A stretch of 64,000 nucleotides of DNA from Serinicoccus sediminis (lineage in GTDB: Bacteria > Actinomycetota > Actinomycetes > Actinomycetales > Dermatophilaceae), in contig NZ_SDVA01000007.1 in the NCBI RefSeq assembly GCF_004153545.1, positions 62,001 through 126,000 on the forward strand. The letters are read 5' to 3'. This document shows, piece after piece, positions 48,457-58,816 of the stretch; position 1 is the first letter of the stretch, and each line of letters starts with the position of its first letter. Below the pieces are notes generated by a model. The model was not told the DNA's origin, made no database searches, and was given only the letters and a program-made list of their open reading frames with translations. A program made the position numbers and the translations under genes.

Positions 48457-49263
48457 TCAGCGCCCCTCGGGCAGCACCCGGGCACGCAGCGCGTCGGCCC
48501 GCTCCAGCCGCTCCTCGTCGCGGCGCCGGCGCTGCGCCAGCACGCTGGCCATGACCTGCTCGGGGTGGGAGCCGGGCGGTGGCGCCGGCGCGACGTAGCC
48601 GAGCAGAGCGGCATACAGCTCGCTGCCGGTCTGCGCGCGCGCCGCCGGCGTCAGGCTGGGGGCCCGGGCGAGGAACTGCCGGGTGGCCACCACCAGGGCG
48701 TCGGGGACGACCCCGATGTCGGCGCCCCCCACCCAGTCCGCGAGGACCGGGTCCACCTGCGGGGGTTCGGGCAGCCGCAGCCGGACCCGGTCGTGCACGA
48801 CGTACGTCCCGGCCAGGAAGTCGCCCAGGCGCTTGCCCTTCTCGTTGGTCATGGCGGTGATGAGCGCCACGCTGCCGAGCGTCATCCAGATCTCGAACGC
48901 ACCGACCAGGGCACGGATGACGGCGTGCCGCAGCCCGATCGGGCCGGTGTCGTCCCGCACGGTGCGCAGCCCCATGACGAGCTTGCCCAGGGTCCGGCCG
49001 TGGGTGAGCGTCTCCAGGGTGATGGGGACCCCGGCCATCGCCAGCACGGTGAGGACGATGAAGAACACCTGACCCAGGGCGGCGTCCGCCTCGAACAGGT
49101 CACCGGGCAGCAGCAGGACCAGGGCGACGACGCCGGCCGCGATGACGAGCAGGTCGATGAGCCCGGAGACCATGCGCGTCGGCACCGGGGCAGCGGGCAG
49201 CTCGACCTCCACCGCCTCGCTGGTCACGAAGCGCTGCGCCTCGAAGATCCCCCGGGTCGCCAT
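48457..49263 (-). CDS. RDD family membrane protein
   Basis: 268 residues from ATG 49263, chosen because TAGAGT ends 7 nt upstream; a frame to 49272 would run into that gap. The RDD domain covers about 25-170 with RMVSGLIDLLV near its start and GRTLGKLVMGLRTV in the middle; membrane segments lie near 38-56 and 68-86. The C-terminal half is a soluble Arg-rich helix region. It pairs divergently with the SpoIIM gene, as in mycobacteria. Confidence 0.84.
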   Translation of the reverse strand: MATRGIFEAQRFVTSEAVEVELPAAPVPTRMVSGLIDLLVIAAGVVALVLLLPGDLFEADAALGQVFFIVLTVLAMAGVPITLETLTHGRTLGKLVMGLRTVRDDTGPIGLRHAVIRALVGAFEIWMTLGSVALITAMTNEKGKRLGDFLAGTYVVHDRVRLRLPEPPQVDPVLADWVGGADIGVVPDALVVATRQFLARAPSLTPAARAQTGSELYAALLGYVAPAPPPGSHPEQVMASVLAQRRRRDEERLERADALRARVLPEGR

Positions 49264-49270
49264 GTCCCGC

Positions 49271-49306
49271 ACTCTAGTCCGGGCGAGCGGTCGGATGACC
49301 TACCGT
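49271..49306. promoter_or_regulatory. Divergent leaderless promoters of the RDD and SpoIIM genes
   Basis: TAGAGT on the minus strand (49271-49276) ends 7 nt before the RDD ATG; TACCGT on the plus strand (49301-49306) ends 6 nt before the SpoIIM GTG. Confidence 0.6.
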
Positions 49307-49312
49307 GGTGCC

Positions 49313-50308
49313 GTGGACCTCGATGCCCTGGTCGGGCGCCGGCGCGCGGCGTGGGAGCGGCTGGACCGCCTCTCCCGTCAGCGCCACCTGGACGGGCAGC
49401 AGGCCGACGAGCTGCTCGACGGCTACCAGCGGGCGGCGACCGACCTGTCCGTGGTGCGGTCCAGCGCGCCGGACGCCGGCGTGGTGACCCACCTGTCGAC
49501 GCTGGTGGCCCGGGCCCGGGCACGGGCGGGGCGGGTGCGGACCGCGAGCTGGTCGGGGATCGGGCGGTTCTTCGCCGAGGACTTCCCAGCGGCGCTCTAC
49601 CGGCTGCGCTGGTGGTGGGGCATCACCGCCCTGGCGAACGTCGTGGTGGGGCTCGTGCTCGGCTGGTGGCTGGTGCAGAACCCGGTCGTCGAGCAGTCGC
49701 TGCTGTCGCCGGAGGAGGTGACCGAGCTGGTCAACGTCAGCTTCGAGTCCTACTACTCCGAGAACGCCGCCAGCAGCTTCTCCACCCTCGTCTGGGTCAA
49801 CAACGCCTGGGTCGCGGCCCGCTGCATCGGGATGGGCGTGCTCGGCCTGCCGGTCATCTGGCTGCTGTGGCAGAACATCGCCAACGTCGCGGTGATCGGC
49901 TCGCTCATGCACCGGCACGGCCGCGGCGACGTCTTCTGGGGCCTCATCGCGCCGCACGGCCTGCTCGAGCTCATGGCGATCTTCGTCGCGGCGGGGGTGG
50001 GGCTGCGGCTGTTCTGGGCGTGGGTGGCGCCCGGGCGGCGGACCCGGCTGGCCAACCTGGCCGCCGAGGGCCGGACGGCCGCGGGGGTGGCGATCGGGCT
50101 GGTCTTCGTGCTGCTCGTGTCGGGCCTCATCGAGGGTTTCGTCACGCCCTCGCCCCTGCCGACGTGGGCACGGGTCGGCATCGGCGCGCTGGCCCTCGGC
50201 CTCTTCTTCGCGTATGTGTTCACCCTCGGGCGGCGCGCGGTGCGCCGCGGCGTCAGCGGGGACGTCGGCGAGGACCTGCAGGCGGCGGCGGCACCGACGG
50301 CGGGCTGA
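49313..50308 (+). CDS. Stage II sporulation protein M family (DUF95) membrane protein
   Basis: 331 residues with a helical cytoplasmic N-terminus (about 1-95) and six or so membrane segments. APHGLLELMAIFVAAGVGL (about 220-238) is the SpoIIM signature. In non-sporulating actinobacteria these genes lie with RDD, MoxR and DUF58 genes as a conserved set of unknown role, probably envelope-related. Convergent with DUF58; the stop codons are 6 nt apart. Confidence 0.87.
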   Translation: MDLDALVGRRRAAWERLDRLSRQRHLDGQQADELLDGYQRAATDLSVVRSSAPDAGVVTHLSTLVARARARAGRVRTASWSGIGRFFAEDFPAALYRLRWWWGITALANVVVGLVLGWWLVQNPVVEQSLLSPEEVTELVNVSFESYYSENAASSFSTLVWVNNAWVAARCIGMGVLGLPVIWLLWQNIANVAVIGSLMHRHGRGDVFWGLIAPHGLLELMAIFVAAGVGLRLFWAWVAPGRRTRLANLAAEGRTAAGVAIGLVFVLLVSGLIEGFVTPSPLPTWARVGIGALALGLFFAYVFTLGRRAVRRGVSGDVGEDLQAAAAPTAG

Positions 50309-50314
50309 GCCGGG

Positions 50315-51625
50315 CTAAGGCAGCCCCTGCGCCTTGAGGGCCAGGTAGTGGTCCGCGAGAGCCACCGGCAGCTGCTCGGGCGGCTCGTCGAGCACGGTGA
50401 CCCCCAGCTGGACGAGCGCCGTCGCGGTGCGGTGCCGCAGCGCCTCGGTGCGCTCGGCGGCCGCGGCGGCGTAGGCCTCCTCGACGCCGTCCGCGCCCCG
50501 TCGCAGGTCCTGCAGCGCCGGGTCGGCGACCGAGGCGACCACGACCCGGTGGTGCGCGGTGAGGGTGGGCAGCACGGGCAGCAGGCCCTCCTCGAGGGCG
50601 GCCGGTTCCAGCGGGGTCAGCAGCACCACGAGGGCGCGGCGGCGGGTCAGGGTCGTCACCGCACCGGCGAGCATCGGCCAGTCGGCCTCGAGCAAGGCAG
50701 GCTCCAGGGGTGCCATGGCGGTGACCAGCTGGTGCAGCAGCCCGGACCGGCCGGCGGTGGTGCCCGACCCCACCCGGGCGCGGACGGCCCGGTCGCCGGC
50801 CACGAGGTCCACCCGGTCCCCGGCGCGCGAGGCGAGCGCGGCCAGCAGCAGGGCCGCGTCCATCGCCGCGTCCAGGCGCGGCTCGTCCCCGATCCGGGCG
50901 GCGCTGGTGCGGGCGGTGTCGAGGACGAGGATGAGCCGGCGGTCACGCTCCGGCTGCCAGGTGCGCACCACGACGTGCTGGCGCCGCGCGGTGGCCCGCC
51001 AGTCGATGGACCGGACGTCGTCACCCTCGACGTAGTCCCGCAGGGAGTCGAACTCGGTGCCCTGCCCCCGGGTGCGGACCGCCGAGCGGCCGTCGAGCTG
51101 GCGCAGCTGGGCCAGCTTGGCCGGCAGGTGGCGCCGGGAGCGGAAGGGCGGCAGCGAGCGCACCGCCCCCGGCACGTCCACCGTCGCCTGACGGCCGGAC
51201 AGGCCCAGCGGCCCGTGGGTGCGCACCGTCACCCCGACGGCCGGGCGGTCGCCGCGCCGGCTGGGCCGCAGCGTGGTCACCACCCGGCGCCGTTCGCCGG
51301 GCGGCAGGTCCAGCGGGTGGCGCGTCGGCTCCTGCGCCCCCGCCGACGGCACCCACGCGTCCCGCAGGACAGCCCGCACCCGTCGGCCGCCGGTGTTGGT
51401 CACGAGCAGCGTGGTGGGGGTCTCCTCCAGCAGCCGGACCTGGGCCACGGGCAGGCGGTGCAGCTCCAGCGAGCGGGGGCGGGGGGCCGCGGCCGCGTCG
51501 GCCCCCACGAGCACCGCGACCAGGACCAGCCAGCCGGCCGCCAGCAGCCCCGCCGCGTCCGGCCAGAGCACCACCGGCACCAGCCCCAGCAGGGCCAGCG
51601 CCACGACGGGGCCTCGGACGATCAT
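50315..51625 (-). CDS. DUF58 domain protein
   Basis: 436 residues: two membrane segments at the N-terminus (about 4-42), then a beta-rich segment, the DUF58 signature EFDSLRDYVEGDDVRSIDW (about 192-210) and a von Willebrand A-like domain (LILVLDTARTSAA near 232). DUF58 proteins work with MoxR ATPases. The gene follows moxR after 13 nt. Confidence 0.88.
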   Translation of the reverse strand: MIVRGPVVALALLGLVPVVLWPDAAGLLAAGWLVLVAVLVGADAAAAPRPRSLELHRLPVAQVRLLEETPTTLLVTNTGGRRVRAVLRDAWVPSAGAQEPTRHPLDLPPGERRRVVTTLRPSRRGDRPAVGVTVRTHGPLGLSGRQATVDVPGAVRSLPPFRSRRHLPAKLAQLRQLDGRSAVRTRGQGTEFDSLRDYVEGDDVRSIDWRATARRQHVVVRTWQPERDRRLILVLDTARTSAARIGDEPRLDAAMDAALLLAALASRAGDRVDLVAGDRAVRARVGSGTTAGRSGLLHQLVTAMAPLEPALLEADWPMLAGAVTTLTRRRALVVLLTPLEPAALEEGLLPVLPTLTAHHRVVVASVADPALQDLRRGADGVEEAYAAAAAERTEALRHRTATALVQLGVTVLDEPPEQLPVALADHYLALKAQGLP

Positions 51626-51638
51626 CGGCGGCCCTGGC

Positions 51639-52645
<1,007 letters not shown>

Positions 52646-52649
<4 letters not shown>

Positions 52650-53896
52650 CGTGTCCTCTCGGCGTCGCTGGTGCCAGGGCGCTGCTCGGGGGAGCCCCCG
52701 GGGTCAGGGTAGTCGGTGGTGCCGGACGGGCCGGGTCGCCCCGGCCGCCGCAGCTCGTCCTCGAGCGCGTGCAGCTCCCGCACCAGGGTGACCAGGCCGG
52801 CGTCGTCCGTGGCGGTGCCCGGGTCGAGGAGGAGGGGCCGCACCTGCTCCGTGCTGCGGCCGCTGACGCGGCTCACCACCTCGACCAGTCGGTCGGGACC
52901 GGTCGTGGTGGACAGGCCCAGGAGCGGGGCCAGCCGGCGGCGGGCGCCGGCCTGCACCGCGCGGGCCGCGTGCCTGCTGTCGTGGGCCTGCTGGTAGAGC
53001 CGCGCCCGGCTCAGGGTCGTCTCGGTCGACCGCACGACAGCCGGCAGCGGCTCGGTCACGACCGGCCCGAGGCGGCGGCCCTGCCAGAGCGCGAGCGCGA
53101 GCAGGCCCCCGGCCACCACCCACAGGGCGGGGGTCAGGTTGCGCGGCAGCACGTCCCACAGCGAGCCGGCCGCCTCCAGCCCGAGGTCGGACGGCTGCGG
53201 CTGCACCCAGACGAGCCGGTCGCTGCCGCCGAGCAGCCGCAGCGCGACCGCCGCGTTGGCCTCGTCGGTGACGCGCGCGTTGGTCCACGTCGGGCCGATC
53301 CCCGCGAGGACCGTGCGCGGACGGTCCTCGGAGGGCTCCAGCACGAGCACGGCGCCCTCGCGGGCCCCGCCGAGGTTGTGCCCGGCCCCGGGCGGGAAGC
53401 ACGCGGTCGTCGCGGCCCGCTCCTGCGACCCGGCGGCCAGCAGCACGTCCCAGCCGGCCAGCTCGTCGCCCTCCCGCGCGAAGGGCACGGTGCAGTCGGC
53501 GCCGACGGGTATGCCGGAGCCCCAGGACTCCTCCACGTCCAGCCCGAGCGAGGGGCCGACCTGCCCGGTGCCGTCGGCGAGCACCACGAGCTGGTCGACG
53601 GCGGACAGCGACGTCACGAGGTCCGCCCCGGCCTGGGGTCCGAGGTAGCGGGTGTGCGGGAGCAGAACGGTGGTCCCGGGGCCGAGGGTCTCCGGGTCCA
53701 GCCCGCCGGTGCCCGCGACGAGCTCGACGTCGACACCCTCGTCGCGCAGGACCTCGGCCAGCGCCTGCGCGCCGTCCGGGCCGTTGTTGACCGGGCTCAG
53801 CGGCTCCCCGGACCGCGGCGTGCTCAGGAGGGCGGCCACCACCGTCACCACCACGACCAGCAGCACCCACGGCGCCCACCGACGCAGCACCCTCAC
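52646..53896 (-). CDS. DUF4350 domain protein
   Basis: 416 residues from GTG: an N-terminal membrane segment (about 9-24), an extracytoplasmic DUF4350-like domain with NNGPDGAQALAEVLRDEGVD near 37-56, a second membrane segment (about 248-268) and a cytoplasmic helical tail. It lies between the DUF4129 and MoxR genes with 4-nt overlaps on both sides. Confidence 0.82.
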
Positions 53897-54585
53897 GAGG
53901 GCACCACCAGGTCGGGGCGCCGCCCGCGGGTCACCCCGGGCCGGGCGGTCGCGAGCGCCGCCTCGAGGTCGAGCACGGCGCGCGCCTGCTCCTCGCTCGC
54001 GCGCCGGCCGCCGTAGCGGACGGCGTCGAAGGCGTCACCGGCCCGCCCCAGGCCCGTGGCGTGCTCGTCGAACACCTGCCCCAGCTCCTGCGCTACCTCG
54101 TGGGCGGTGCGGCCGGGGCGGTCGTCGAGCAGCGTCCGCTCGATCGCGCCGGCGGCGATGGCGCGGTATGCCTCCAGCACGGCCTCGTCCGCCCGTCCTG
54201 CGGCGAGGGCGTCCCGGGCGGCGGCGCGGTAGTCCGCGGCCGAACGGCGCGCCCCGTCCAGGACCGACCCGGCCTCACGTGCCGTGGCGAGCCGCCCGGT
54301 GCGCCACCGGTCCCGGGTGACGAAGAGCACCACGGCGAGCACCGCGACGCCGACCGCGCCCAGCACCACCCACGTCGTCCACGGCGGGAGCGGGCCGAGG
54401 GCGGCCGGGTCGGGCAGCCGGTCGGTCACCCACTGCCACAGGCGCAGCCACCACGGCTCCTCCAGGCGGTAGTCGCCGGAGTCGAGCTCGTCCTGCAGCC
54501 ACCGGCGCGCCTCGTCACGGTTGGGGTCCAGTGGTCGCTGGGTGGTCGGCACGGGGGACGAGGTCGACGGGTCGGACGACGGCAT
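53893..54585 (-). CDS. DUF4129 domain protein
   Basis: 230 residues from ATG 54585. A Pro/Ser-rich start, one membrane segment (about 71-90, WVVLGAVGVAVLAVVLFV) and a C-terminal DUF4129-type helical domain with AYRAIAAGAIERTLLDDRPG and TAHEVAQEL. First of four tightly linked genes (DUF4129-DUF4350-MoxR-DUF58). A longer frame to 55614 crosses the neighbouring gene and is rejected. Confidence 0.82.
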   Translation of the reverse strand: MPSSDPSTSSPVPTTQRPLDPNRDEARRWLQDELDSGDYRLEEPWWLRLWQWVTDRLPDPAALGPLPPWTTWVVLGAVGVAVLAVVLFVTRDRWRTGRLATAREAGSVLDGARRSAADYRAAARDALAAGRADEAVLEAYRAIAAGAIERTLLDDRPGRTAHEVAQELGQVFDEHATGLGRAGDAFDAVRYGGRRASEEQARAVLDLEAALATARPGVTRGRRPDLVVPS

Positions 54586-54605
54586 ACCAGGGGTGCCTGC
54601 CGGGC

Positions 54606-55757
54606 TCAGCGCGACCGGGCCGCGGCGCGCTCCTGGGCGGCCCGCACCAGCGAGACGTCCAGACCCTCGCGGCGGACCCGCTGGTCGAGGTAGAGCAGGG
54701 CGGTCACCCCGGCGGTGAACGGGATGGTTAGCGCGCCGACGACGAGCTGCAGCGCGTGGTCGGTGACGACGGTGACGGGGCTGAGTGGGGAGCCCACGAC
54801 CTCGGGGCCGACCAGCGCGGACACCAGGGCGACGACGGGCAGCTGCACGACCGCCGCCAGGATGCTGGTGACGATCCCGGCCAGCAGGGTGATGCCGACG
54901 ACCCGCCACGCCTGGGCGCCTCTGGTCAGCGACCACGCCCGGGTGATGCCTCGCCACGGTCCCACCCGCTCCAGGACGACCGGTGCGGGGGCGAGGCTGA
55001 GCCGGCAGCCGGCCCAGACCAGGCCGACCACGAAGCCCACGGACAGCAGCACCGCCAGCACGATCGACAGACCCGACTCGTCCAGAGCGACGAGCAGACC
55101 GACGACCGCCACGACCAGCAGCACCAGCGCGACGGTGAACAGGACGCCGAGCAGCAGCACGGTGCCGACCAGGGCGAGCAGCCGGCCCCGCACGGCCGCC
55201 CAGGTCGAGGCCAGGCTCGCCCGGTCGCCCAGCACGGCCTCGCCGATGACGTGCACGATCATCCCGGTCAGGGCGATCGAGGCCAGGGAGCTCAGCAGGC
55301 CGCTGACGAGCAGCAGGATCAGCTCGGCCCCCAGCTGGTCGACCGAGGACAGCGAGCGGGTCGCGAGCAGGGTGAGCAGCAGCGAGGGCACGAGCACGAC
55401 GGACAGCACGACGAGGCCCATCCCGATGGTGGCCTCCGGGTTGCGTCGCATCGTCTGCAGCGACCCGCCGAACATGTCGCCGAGCGTGAGCGGCCGGAGC
55501 GGGACGACACCGGGCTGGTGCAGCCGGGCGAGCTGCTCGGGCGGCAGCTGCTGCCACTGCGGCGGCGCCGTCGGTTGCTGCCCGGGCCGGTGCCCGCCGG
55601 GCGGCTGGTGCCACTGCGGGGTCCCGCCGGCGGTCTGGCCGGGGGGTGGTGCGTGCGGACCCGGGGGCGGGGGTGGGGACGGCGAGACCGGCTCGCCGTG
55701 CCCGGGGTCGCCGTGCCCGGGCTCGCCGGGCGGCGGCCCGAAGGGTGGCTGCGTCAT
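54606..55757 (-). CDS. Glycerophosphoryl diester phosphodiesterase membrane-domain-like protein
   Basis: 383 residues: a Pro/Gly/His-rich cytoplasmic N-terminus (about 1-95), then a membrane domain with about six segments. LTLGDMFGGSLQTMRRNPEA (about 94-113) is the usual entry sequence of this domain in actinobacteria. No phosphodiesterase catalytic domain is present. ATG at 55757 has GAAGGAG upstream and overlaps the previous stop (ATGA). Confidence 0.8.
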   Translation of the reverse strand: MTQPPFGPPPGEPGHGDPGHGEPVSPSPPPPPGPHAPPPGQTAGGTPQWHQPPGGHRPGQQPTAPPQWQQLPPEQLARLHQPGVVPLRPLTLGDMFGGSLQTMRRNPEATIGMGLVVLSVVLVPSLLLTLLATRSLSSVDQLGAELILLLVSGLLSSLASIALTGMIVHVIGEAVLGDRASLASTWAAVRGRLLALVGTVLLLGVLFTVALVLLVVAVVGLLVALDESGLSIVLAVLLSVGFVVGLVWAGCRLSLAPAPVVLERVGPWRGITRAWSLTRGAQAWRVVGITLLAGIVTSILAAVVQLPVVALVSALVGPEVVGSPLSPVTVVTDHALQLVVGALTIPFTAGVTALLYLDQRVRREGLDVSLVRAAQERAAARSR

Positions 55758-56410
55758 CCCCCTGCTCCTTCGTCGACGGACGACGGGTGCGGACCCGACG
55801 ACGCCATGAGCCCCCGGGCGTGGACCTGCGCCTCCCGCGCCGTCATGGCCCGGGCACCGAGGTCCTCCTGGGCGGCCACGATACCGGGCTCGGCCCGCCG
55901 CAGGACGTGACCGCGCCGCCACAGGGTCGTCGGCGGCTTGCGGCGTTCGGCCAGGTCACGGGCCAGACGACGGGTGAAGGTGAGCCAGGGGCGGTTGCGG
56001 ATGCACCAGGCGTCGGCGAGCAGCCCCCGCGAGCGCAGACCGGTGACGGTGTGGGCGGCGAAGATGCCCTCCGCCACGACGACGGTATGCCCACCGCGGC
56101 TCACCTCGTGCGTGCCGGTGACGGTCGAGCGGCTGATGTCGTAGACCGGCATGTGCGCCGAGCCCGTGCGGCACAGCTCCTCCAGCGCCTGCAGCGAGGC
56201 GTCGAGGTCCCAGGAGTCGACGTGGTCCCAGTCGGGCAGCCCCAGCGTGCTCATCGGCAGGCCGGGGTCGTCACCCTCGCGGTAGAAGTCGTCGAGCTGG
56301 ACCACCGGCCAGCCGTGTTCGGAGTGCAGGTGCGCGGCGAGCCTGGACTTGCCGGCGCCGCTGGGGCCGGCGAGCACGAGGACTCGGGCGGGGGTGAGGG
56401 CCGGGTCCAT
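55754..56410 (-). CDS. Uridine kinase-like P-loop NTPase
   Basis: 218 residues. Walker A is AGPSGAGKS (about 14-22), and VVQLDDFYREGDDPGLP supplies the conserved DDFY of uridine kinases; VVVAEGIFA is Walker-B-like. It could phosphorylate uridine/cytidine, fitting the salvage genes nearby, but other small kinases share these motifs. ATG at 56410 lies 8 nt after a TAGACT box. Confidence 0.78.
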   Translation of the reverse strand: MDPALTPARVLVLAGPSGAGKSRLAAHLHSEHGWPVVQLDDFYREGDDPGLPMSTLGLPDWDHVDSWDLDASLQALEELCRTGSAHMPVYDISRSTVTGTHEVSRGGHTVVVAEGIFAAHTVTGLRSRGLLADAWCIRNRPWLTFTRRLARDLAERRKPPTTLWRRGHVLRRAEPGIVAAQEDLGARAMTAREAQVHARGLMASSGPHPSSVDEGAGG

Positions 56411-56418
56411 GGGGGGAC

Positions 56419-56424
56419 AGTCTA
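56419..56424 (-). promoter_or_regulatory. Leaderless -10 of the uridine kinase-like gene
   Basis: TAGACT on the minus strand ends 8 nt before the ATG at 56410. Confidence 0.55.
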
Positions 56425-56460
56425 GAGCGCCGGCCCGCGCGGCTCCCGGGCCACCTGCGC

Positions 56461-57072
56461 TCAGACGAGCACCGCGAGGACGGCCAGGACGACCGCCGCC
56501 GCCAGCGCCCCGATCGCGGCGCGGGCGGGTGTGGTCACCACCTCGGTGGCGCCGTCGTCGAGCTGGCCCCCGTCGAGGCGCCACCGCTGCAGCGCACGCT
56601 GCGCCTCGTCGGCCACGGTCTGCGCGGTGGTGCCCCCGTCGCCGCGGCGCCGCGTGGTGTCGGCGTAGTCGTCCAACCGGGTCGGGCGGGCCCGCTCGCG
56701 CTTGGCCGGCACCGCCCAGGCGCTGTGCCGACGGCCCTCCGTGTCGTGCAGCTCCAGGGCCCACTGGTGGGTGATCTCGTCCACCGCCGCGAACGGCACC
56801 GCGGTGTCCCGCACGAGGTTGACCAGGAGCACGCCGTCCTCGTGCAGCACGGCCCGCGGGCGCAGGAAGAGCACCCACGCCGCGGCGGCGACCCCCACCA
56901 CGAGCGCGACGGCCCCCAGGGCGCCGTCGCGGTGCCCGGACAGCAGGTCCCAGACGGTGAGGCCGGCCAGCACGGCCGCGCACGCGACCATGGCCCAGCC
57001 GAGGACCCGGGCCGGCAGCGCACGGTAGGTGCCGACGACCGCGCCGCGCAGGGTGGTGTCCGCCGTCGCCAT
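56461..57072 (-). CDS. PH-domain-like membrane protein
   Basis: 203 residues: two N-terminal membrane segments (about 22-40 and 50-68), a bacterial PH-like domain (about 70-165, with LFLRPRAVLHEDGVLLVNLV at its start), and a C-terminal membrane segment. ATG at 57072 has GGAGG upstream. It lies 46 nt after the phosphomutase gene and may be cotranscribed with it. Function unknown. Confidence 0.72.
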   Translation of the reverse strand: MATADTTLRGAVVGTYRALPARVLGWAMVACAAVLAGLTVWDLLSGHRDGALGAVALVVGVAAAAWVLFLRPRAVLHEDGVLLVNLVRDTAVPFAAVDEITHQWALELHDTEGRRHSAWAVPAKRERARPTRLDDYADTTRRRGDGGTTAQTVADEAQRALQRWRLDGGQLDDGATEVVTTPARAAIGALAAAVVLAVLAVLV

Positions 57073-57118
57073 GGCTGCTCCCTCCGCGCCCGCGCGGGCG
57101 CAGGTCGATCTGGACCGT

Positions 57119-58807
57119 TCAGACCTCGGTGAGGTCCTGCATGCTCTCGCGGACCTGGGCCAGCCGCCCGGTCGCCTCCTCGCGGGCCCGCGCCAGGTCC
57201 TCGGGGCCGTCGACGTCGACGACCGCCTCGAGGTAGACCTTGAGCTTGGGCTCGGTGCCGCTGGGCCGCACGACGACCCGGGTGTCGTCCTCGAGGAGGA
57301 AGCGGATCCCGTCGGTGGGGGGCAGCCCGTCGACACCCTCGGACAGGTCGTCGGTGCGCGCGACGGCGACGCCGCCCAGCTCGGCCGGGGTCTGATCGCG
57401 CAGCCGCTTCATGACCGGGGGGATCTGCGCGAGGTCGGCGACCCGCACCGAGAAGGCGTCGGTCTGGTGCACGCCGTGGCGCACGGCCAGGTCGTCCAGC
57501 AGGTCAGGCAGCGTGCGACCCCCGGCCTTGAGGGTGGCCGCCAGCTCGGCGGCCAGGAGGGCAGCGGTCACGCCGTCCTTGTCGGGCACGGTGGCCGGGT
57601 CGACGCAGTAGCCGAGGGCCTCCTCGTAGCCGTAGGCGAGCCCCGGCACCCGGCCGATCCACTTGAAGCCGGTGAGCGTCTCCACCGGCTCCAGCCCGGC
57701 CGCCTCCGCCATCGCCCCGAGCAGGCGCGAGGAGACGATGGAGCGGGCGAGCACCGGGCGGTCGCCCCCGGCGCGTCCCCGATCGATGAAGTGCTGGCCC
57801 AGCAGCGCGCCGACCTCGTCACCGCGCAGCATCCGCCACCCGTCGGCGCCCCGGACGGCGAGGGCGCACCGGTCGGCGTCCGGGTCGTTGGCGATCACCA
57901 GGTCCGGGTGCTCCTGGCCGGCGAGCTCCAGGGCGGCGTCGATCGCGCCCGGCTCCTCGGGGTTGGGGAAGGCGACGGTGGGGAACGCCGGGTCCGGCTC
58001 GGCCTGGCTGGCCACCGGCGCCGGAGCGACGAACCCGGCCCGCTCGAACGCCCGCCGCACGACCTCGGACCCGACCCCGTGCAGGGCGGTGTGGACGACG
58101 CCGAGGTCCCGGGGGCTGTCGGGGTCGAGGACCGCGACCGCCCGGTCGAGGTAGGCCTCCAGCACCTCGTCGTCCAGCGTCTGCCAGCCGTCGTCCGCCA
58201 GCGGGACGTCGGAGACGCGCGCCACCGCCGCGATGTGCTCCGCGATGTCGGCGTCCGCGGGCGGGACGATCTGCGAGCCGTCGCCGAGGTAGACCTTGTA
58301 GCCGTTGTCCTGGGGCGGGTTGTGGCTCGCCGTCACCATGACGCCCGCGTCGGCGCCCAGGTGCCGGATCGCGAAGGCGAGCACCGGCGTGGGCAGCGGG
58401 TGGGGCAGCACCATGGCGGTGCCGCCGGCGGCGGTGACGACCGCCGCGGTGTCGCGGGCGAACACGTCGGAGTTGGTGCGGGCGTCGAAGCCGATGACGA
58501 CCGCCGGCCCCGGGGTGGCGTCGCCGGCCGCCTCCCGCTGCTGGCGCAGGTATGCCGTCAGCCCGGCGGCGGTGCGGATGACCACGGCGCGGTTCATCCG
58601 GTTCGGCCCGGCGCCCAGCTCACCGCGCAGCCCCGCCGTGCCGAACTCCAGGAACCCGGCGAACCGGTCGGCCAGGTCGTCCCGGGCCTGCTCGTCGCCG
58701 CCCTGCACGGCCTCGAGGACCTCCTCGAGCTCGGCCCTGGTCTGCGGGTCGGGGTCGTCGTCCAGCCAGGCGCGGGCGGTGGTCACCAGCTCGTCCGTCT
58801 TGCTCAT
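57119..58807 (-). CDS. Alpha-D-phosphohexomutase (PgcA/PmmB-like)
   Basis: 562 residues with the four mutase landmarks: the phosphoserine loop TASHNPPQDNGYKVY (about 160-174), the metal loop NDPDADR (about 310), the sugar-binding GYEEALGY (about 390) and the phosphate-binding RPSGTEPKLK (about 520). ATG 58807 is supported by GAGGAG 5 nt upstream. Directly downstream of PNP, so besides glucose/mannose phosphates it may act on (deoxy)ribose-1-phosphate, as phosphopentomutase-active members do. pmmB sits at the same place in mycobacteria. Confidence 0.9.
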   Translation of the reverse strand: MSKTDELVTTARAWLDDDPDPQTRAELEEVLEAVQGGDEQARDDLADRFAGFLEFGTAGLRGELGAGPNRMNRAVVIRTAAGLTAYLRQQREAAGDATPGPAVVIGFDARTNSDVFARDTAAVVTAAGGTAMVLPHPLPTPVLAFAIRHLGADAGVMVTASHNPPQDNGYKVYLGDGSQIVPPADADIAEHIAAVARVSDVPLADDGWQTLDDEVLEAYLDRAVAVLDPDSPRDLGVVHTALHGVGSEVVRRAFERAGFVAPAPVASQAEPDPAFPTVAFPNPEEPGAIDAALELAGQEHPDLVIANDPDADRCALAVRGADGWRMLRGDEVGALLGQHFIDRGRAGGDRPVLARSIVSSRLLGAMAEAAGLEPVETLTGFKWIGRVPGLAYGYEEALGYCVDPATVPDKDGVTAALLAAELAATLKAGGRTLPDLLDDLAVRHGVHQTDAFSVRVADLAQIPPVMKRLRDQTPAELGGVAVARTDDLSEGVDGLPPTDGIRFLLEDDTRVVVRPSGTEPKLKVYLEAVVDVDGPEDLARAREEATGRLAQVRESMQDLTEV

Positions 58808-58816
58808 GGTCACTCC

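Noticed and set aside
53893-55614. 573-codon extension of the DUF4129 gene
   Set aside because: The upstream 340 codons overlap the membrane-domain gene in another frame and are Arg/Ala/Pro low complexity. The ATG at 54585 gives the natural protein.
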